This document shows, piece after piece, positions 52,733 to 54,007 of a DNA stretch of 54,007 bases. The position numbers were made by a program, and so were the translations under genes. The notes under the pieces are model-generated. The model was not told where the DNA came from and made no database searches. It saw nothing but the letters and a program-made list of their open reading frames with translations. Source of the DNA: an uncultured bacterium (GTDB taxonomy: Bacteria; Cloacimonadota; Cloacimonadia; Cloacimonadales; Cloacimonadaceae). The stretch covers positions 1-54,007 of the forward strand of contig CALLHY010000074.1 of the NCBI GenBank assembly GCA_938009275.1, written 5' to 3'. The stretch's first letter is position 1. The number at the start of each line of letters is the position of its first letter.

Positions 52733-53494
52733 CTGAGTACTATCATAATAATCATCCTTGCGGTTTTAGGTGCGTCATTAGGAAGCTTCTTCAATGTATT
52801 GATACATCGCATACCCAGCAAGATGTCTATTCTATTCCCTGCGTCACACTGTTCCAATTGTAAGAGAAAGATACCTTTCTATCAGAATATACCAATAATC
52901 AGCTACCTTGTGTTACGAGGAAAGTGCTCAAAATGCGGAGCATCCATACACTGGCATCACCTATTAGTTGAAGTATTAACTCCTATTCTATATATTGCCT
53001 TGTATTTACGCTATGGAGCATTGGACATAGGCTTCATTAAGCTTGCCGTTTTGTTCTCATTCCTTATCCCCATATTTTTCATCGATACCTTTCATAAGAT
53101 TATCCCTCACGTGTTGTCCATTCCCTTGATATTCATCGGGATAGTGCTTTCTATTATACCTGGAAACAGCGTTGGATTGATTGAATCTGTGCTGACAGCT
53201 TTATTTGTGTTTTGTTTTCTCATCTTAATTGCTTGGGCATATCAAAAAGCACGGGGAAAGGACGGATTGGGAGGTGGCGATATATGGCTTCTAACTGGTA
53301 TTGCTTCCTTTTTTGGACTGCAGGGCATGCCTTTCATTTTCATCCTGTCTGCTTTTATGGGCATCCTATACTTCCTGTTCTTTATCCGGGATAACGACAA
53401 GGAGTTCGCTTTTGGCACCTTTATAGCTGCTGGAACCATATTGTGGTCAATAATCGGACAAGACGTTGTTTTGGGCTTGTTGCACCTGTATTGA
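52733..53494 (+). CDS. Prepilin peptidase (A24 family)
   Basis: A membrane peptidase that cleaves and N-methylates type IV pilin-like precursors. The N-terminal part has a hydrophobic strand followed by GASLGSFFNVLIHRIP, and a zinc site of two CxxC pairs (CSNC and CSKC). The catalytic aspartates are in FIDTFHKIIP and GLGGGDIW. The family N-terminus begins before the first TTG at 52799; the only sensible start is CTG at 52733, preceded by GTGGAGG, giving 253 residues. Pilin and assembly genes are not seen here. Confidence 0.85.
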   Translation: MSTIIIIILAVLGASLGSFFNVLIHRIPSKMSILFPASHCSNCKRKIPFYQNIPIISYLVLRGKCSKCGASIHWHHLLVEVLTPILYIALYLRYGALDIGFIKLAVLFSFLIPIFFIDTFHKIIPHVLSIPLIFIGIVLSIIPGNSVGLIESVLTALFVFCFLILIAWAYQKARGKDGLGGGDIWLLTGIASFFGLQGMPFIFILSAFMGILYFLFFIRDNDKEFAFGTFIAAGTILWSIIGQDVVLGLLHLY

Positions 53495-53532
53495 ACTAAA
53501 TTCCAGTTACTTAACGTACTAATTACACCATA

Positions 53533-53560
53533 AAGCTTGTTTGACCTATCAGACAAGCTT
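53533..53560 (+). terminator. Hairpin after prepilin peptidase
   Basis: AAGCTTGTTTGA pairs with TCAGACAAGCTT (one G-T pair) around a 4-base loop, about 40 bases past the stop. No clear T-tract follows, so it is a hairpin with possible terminator function. Confidence 0.5.
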
Positions 53561-53715
53561 CATAATTATATCAGCTAAACCAGCATAAAAACTTGATGTA
53601 CCTTGGTTTCGAGTTATAGTGTTAGTAACCTTCACTTGTGGATGTCTGCTTATTGTGGAGCTTATGTTAGTGCATTAAACCACTATAGAAATAAGAATAA
53701 GAGAGGTAAAGGGAG

Positions 53716-53958
53716 ATGTTTAGGAAGTTATTTATCTTTATGCTAGCTCTATGCCCGCTATTTATATCTGCCCAGGAGATGCCATTCTCACTAAAATCAC
53801 GAACCAGATTCAGCACATCGGGAGCTATTGGAAAAGTGGAAGTGGATTCCACATCCTTTTATCGGTTAAGATTTATACAGGAATTCAATTATCGAAAGTT
53901 TGGAATAGGTCTGGACTTGGATTTTCTCTTCGATGAAGAGTATCATCTAAGGAACTAA
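53716..53958 (+). CDS. Short secreted protein, possibly truncated
   Basis: An 80-residue protein with a signal peptide (~1-19, ending FISAQ) and beta strands (SFYRLRFIQEFNYRKFGIGL, DLDFLFDEEY). It looks like the start of a larger outer-membrane protein that stops early, since the strands end abruptly before a stop at 53956. The window ends 49 bases later, so a frameshifted continuation cannot be judged. GGGAG lies before the ATG. Confidence 0.5.
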   Translation: MFRKLFIFMLALCPLFISAQEMPFSLKSRTRFSTSGAIGKVEVDSTSFYRLRFIQEFNYRKFGIGLDLDFLFDEEYHLRN

Positions 53959-54007
53959 TCTTTCCCAGTTGAATAAGCCATTGGTGGACAATAAAATAGT
54001 TAAAAAT

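Noticed and set aside
1..54007. tRNA and rRNA genes
   Set aside because: No cloverleaf or rRNA-like stretch was recognised by eye in the intergenic regions; a dedicated scan was not possible.

Overview
The window is bacterial and fits an anaerobic, double-membraned, fermentative bacterium. The closest fit is Candidatus Cloacimonadota (WWE1) or a near relative in the FCB group. This assignment is inferred from gene content, not from a marker-gene search. Evidence: several secreted proteins end in a FlgD-like, type IX secretion (T9SS) sorting domain with a PNPFNPST or PNP motif; there is an NADH-linked Nqr/Rnf-type sodium pump; a HydG maturase implies an [FeFe] hydrogenase; outer-membrane-type lipoproteins are present. 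No rRNA, tRNA, CRISPR array, phage or intact transposase was seen.

Layout. 0.3-3.6 kb: a secreted PEGA-like protein and an EF-G2-type GTPase, ended by a clear terminator. 3.7-11.8 kb: one long tightly packed + strand run, yebC-ruvC-ruvA-rsmB-PASTA protein-nqrBCDEF-like-unknown gene. It joins DNA and rRNA maintenance genes to a membrane NADH-oxidising complex that has NqrF but no A subunit (and no RnfB or RnfC) here. 11.9-14.9 kb: a C39-like peptidase (-), then a small TM1266-like regulator overlapping hydG (+). 15.0-21.7 kb: an extracytoplasmic nuclease/phosphatase-family lipoprotein (-), a large gingipain-family (C25) T9SS protein (+) and a TPR lipoprotein (-). 21.7-22.9 kb: gene-poor, with a coding remnant, a REP-like hairpin and one unknown gene. 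22.9-27.3 kb: a - strand operon coaBC-SDR-DUF3108-queA-birA, mostly with 4-base overlaps. 27.4-30.1 kb: a perfect 31-bp inverted repeat, a TetR regulator, a beta-barrel-like protein and a polysaccharide deacetylase lipoprotein.

30.2-34.3 kb is a duplicated secreted-protein locus: two tandem FG-GAP (beta-propeller) T9SS proteins, each behind the same 129-bp promoter-bearing repeat. Next to them is a scrambled remnant in which the last ~33 codons of a third paralogue abut the last ~24 codons of a second deacetylase.

34.6-47.2 kb is the most interesting region. A TPR-sigma54 activator (-), with a small translationally coupled ORF behind it, is divergent from a 3239-residue secreted protein (+). 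That protein is built from six beta-helix 'choice-of-anchor Q'-like modules and two copies of an accessory block. The shared intergenic region holds a well-spaced sigma54 promoter reading into the giant gene, two TCAGACAGTA sites 30 bp apart upstream of it, and an 11-bp-arm palindrome next to the activator start. A 12-base direct repeat (GGACTTGGACAT) lies on both sides of the cassette, and a MITE-like element lies just downstream. Together these suggest a self-contained, inducible giant surface-protein cassette.

47.7-54.0 kb returns to housekeeping and metabolism: a threonine dehydrogenase-type epimerase, a Gfo/Idh/MocA oxidoreductase, asnS and an aminotransferase. After these come small secreted proteins and a prepilin peptidase whose best start is CTG.
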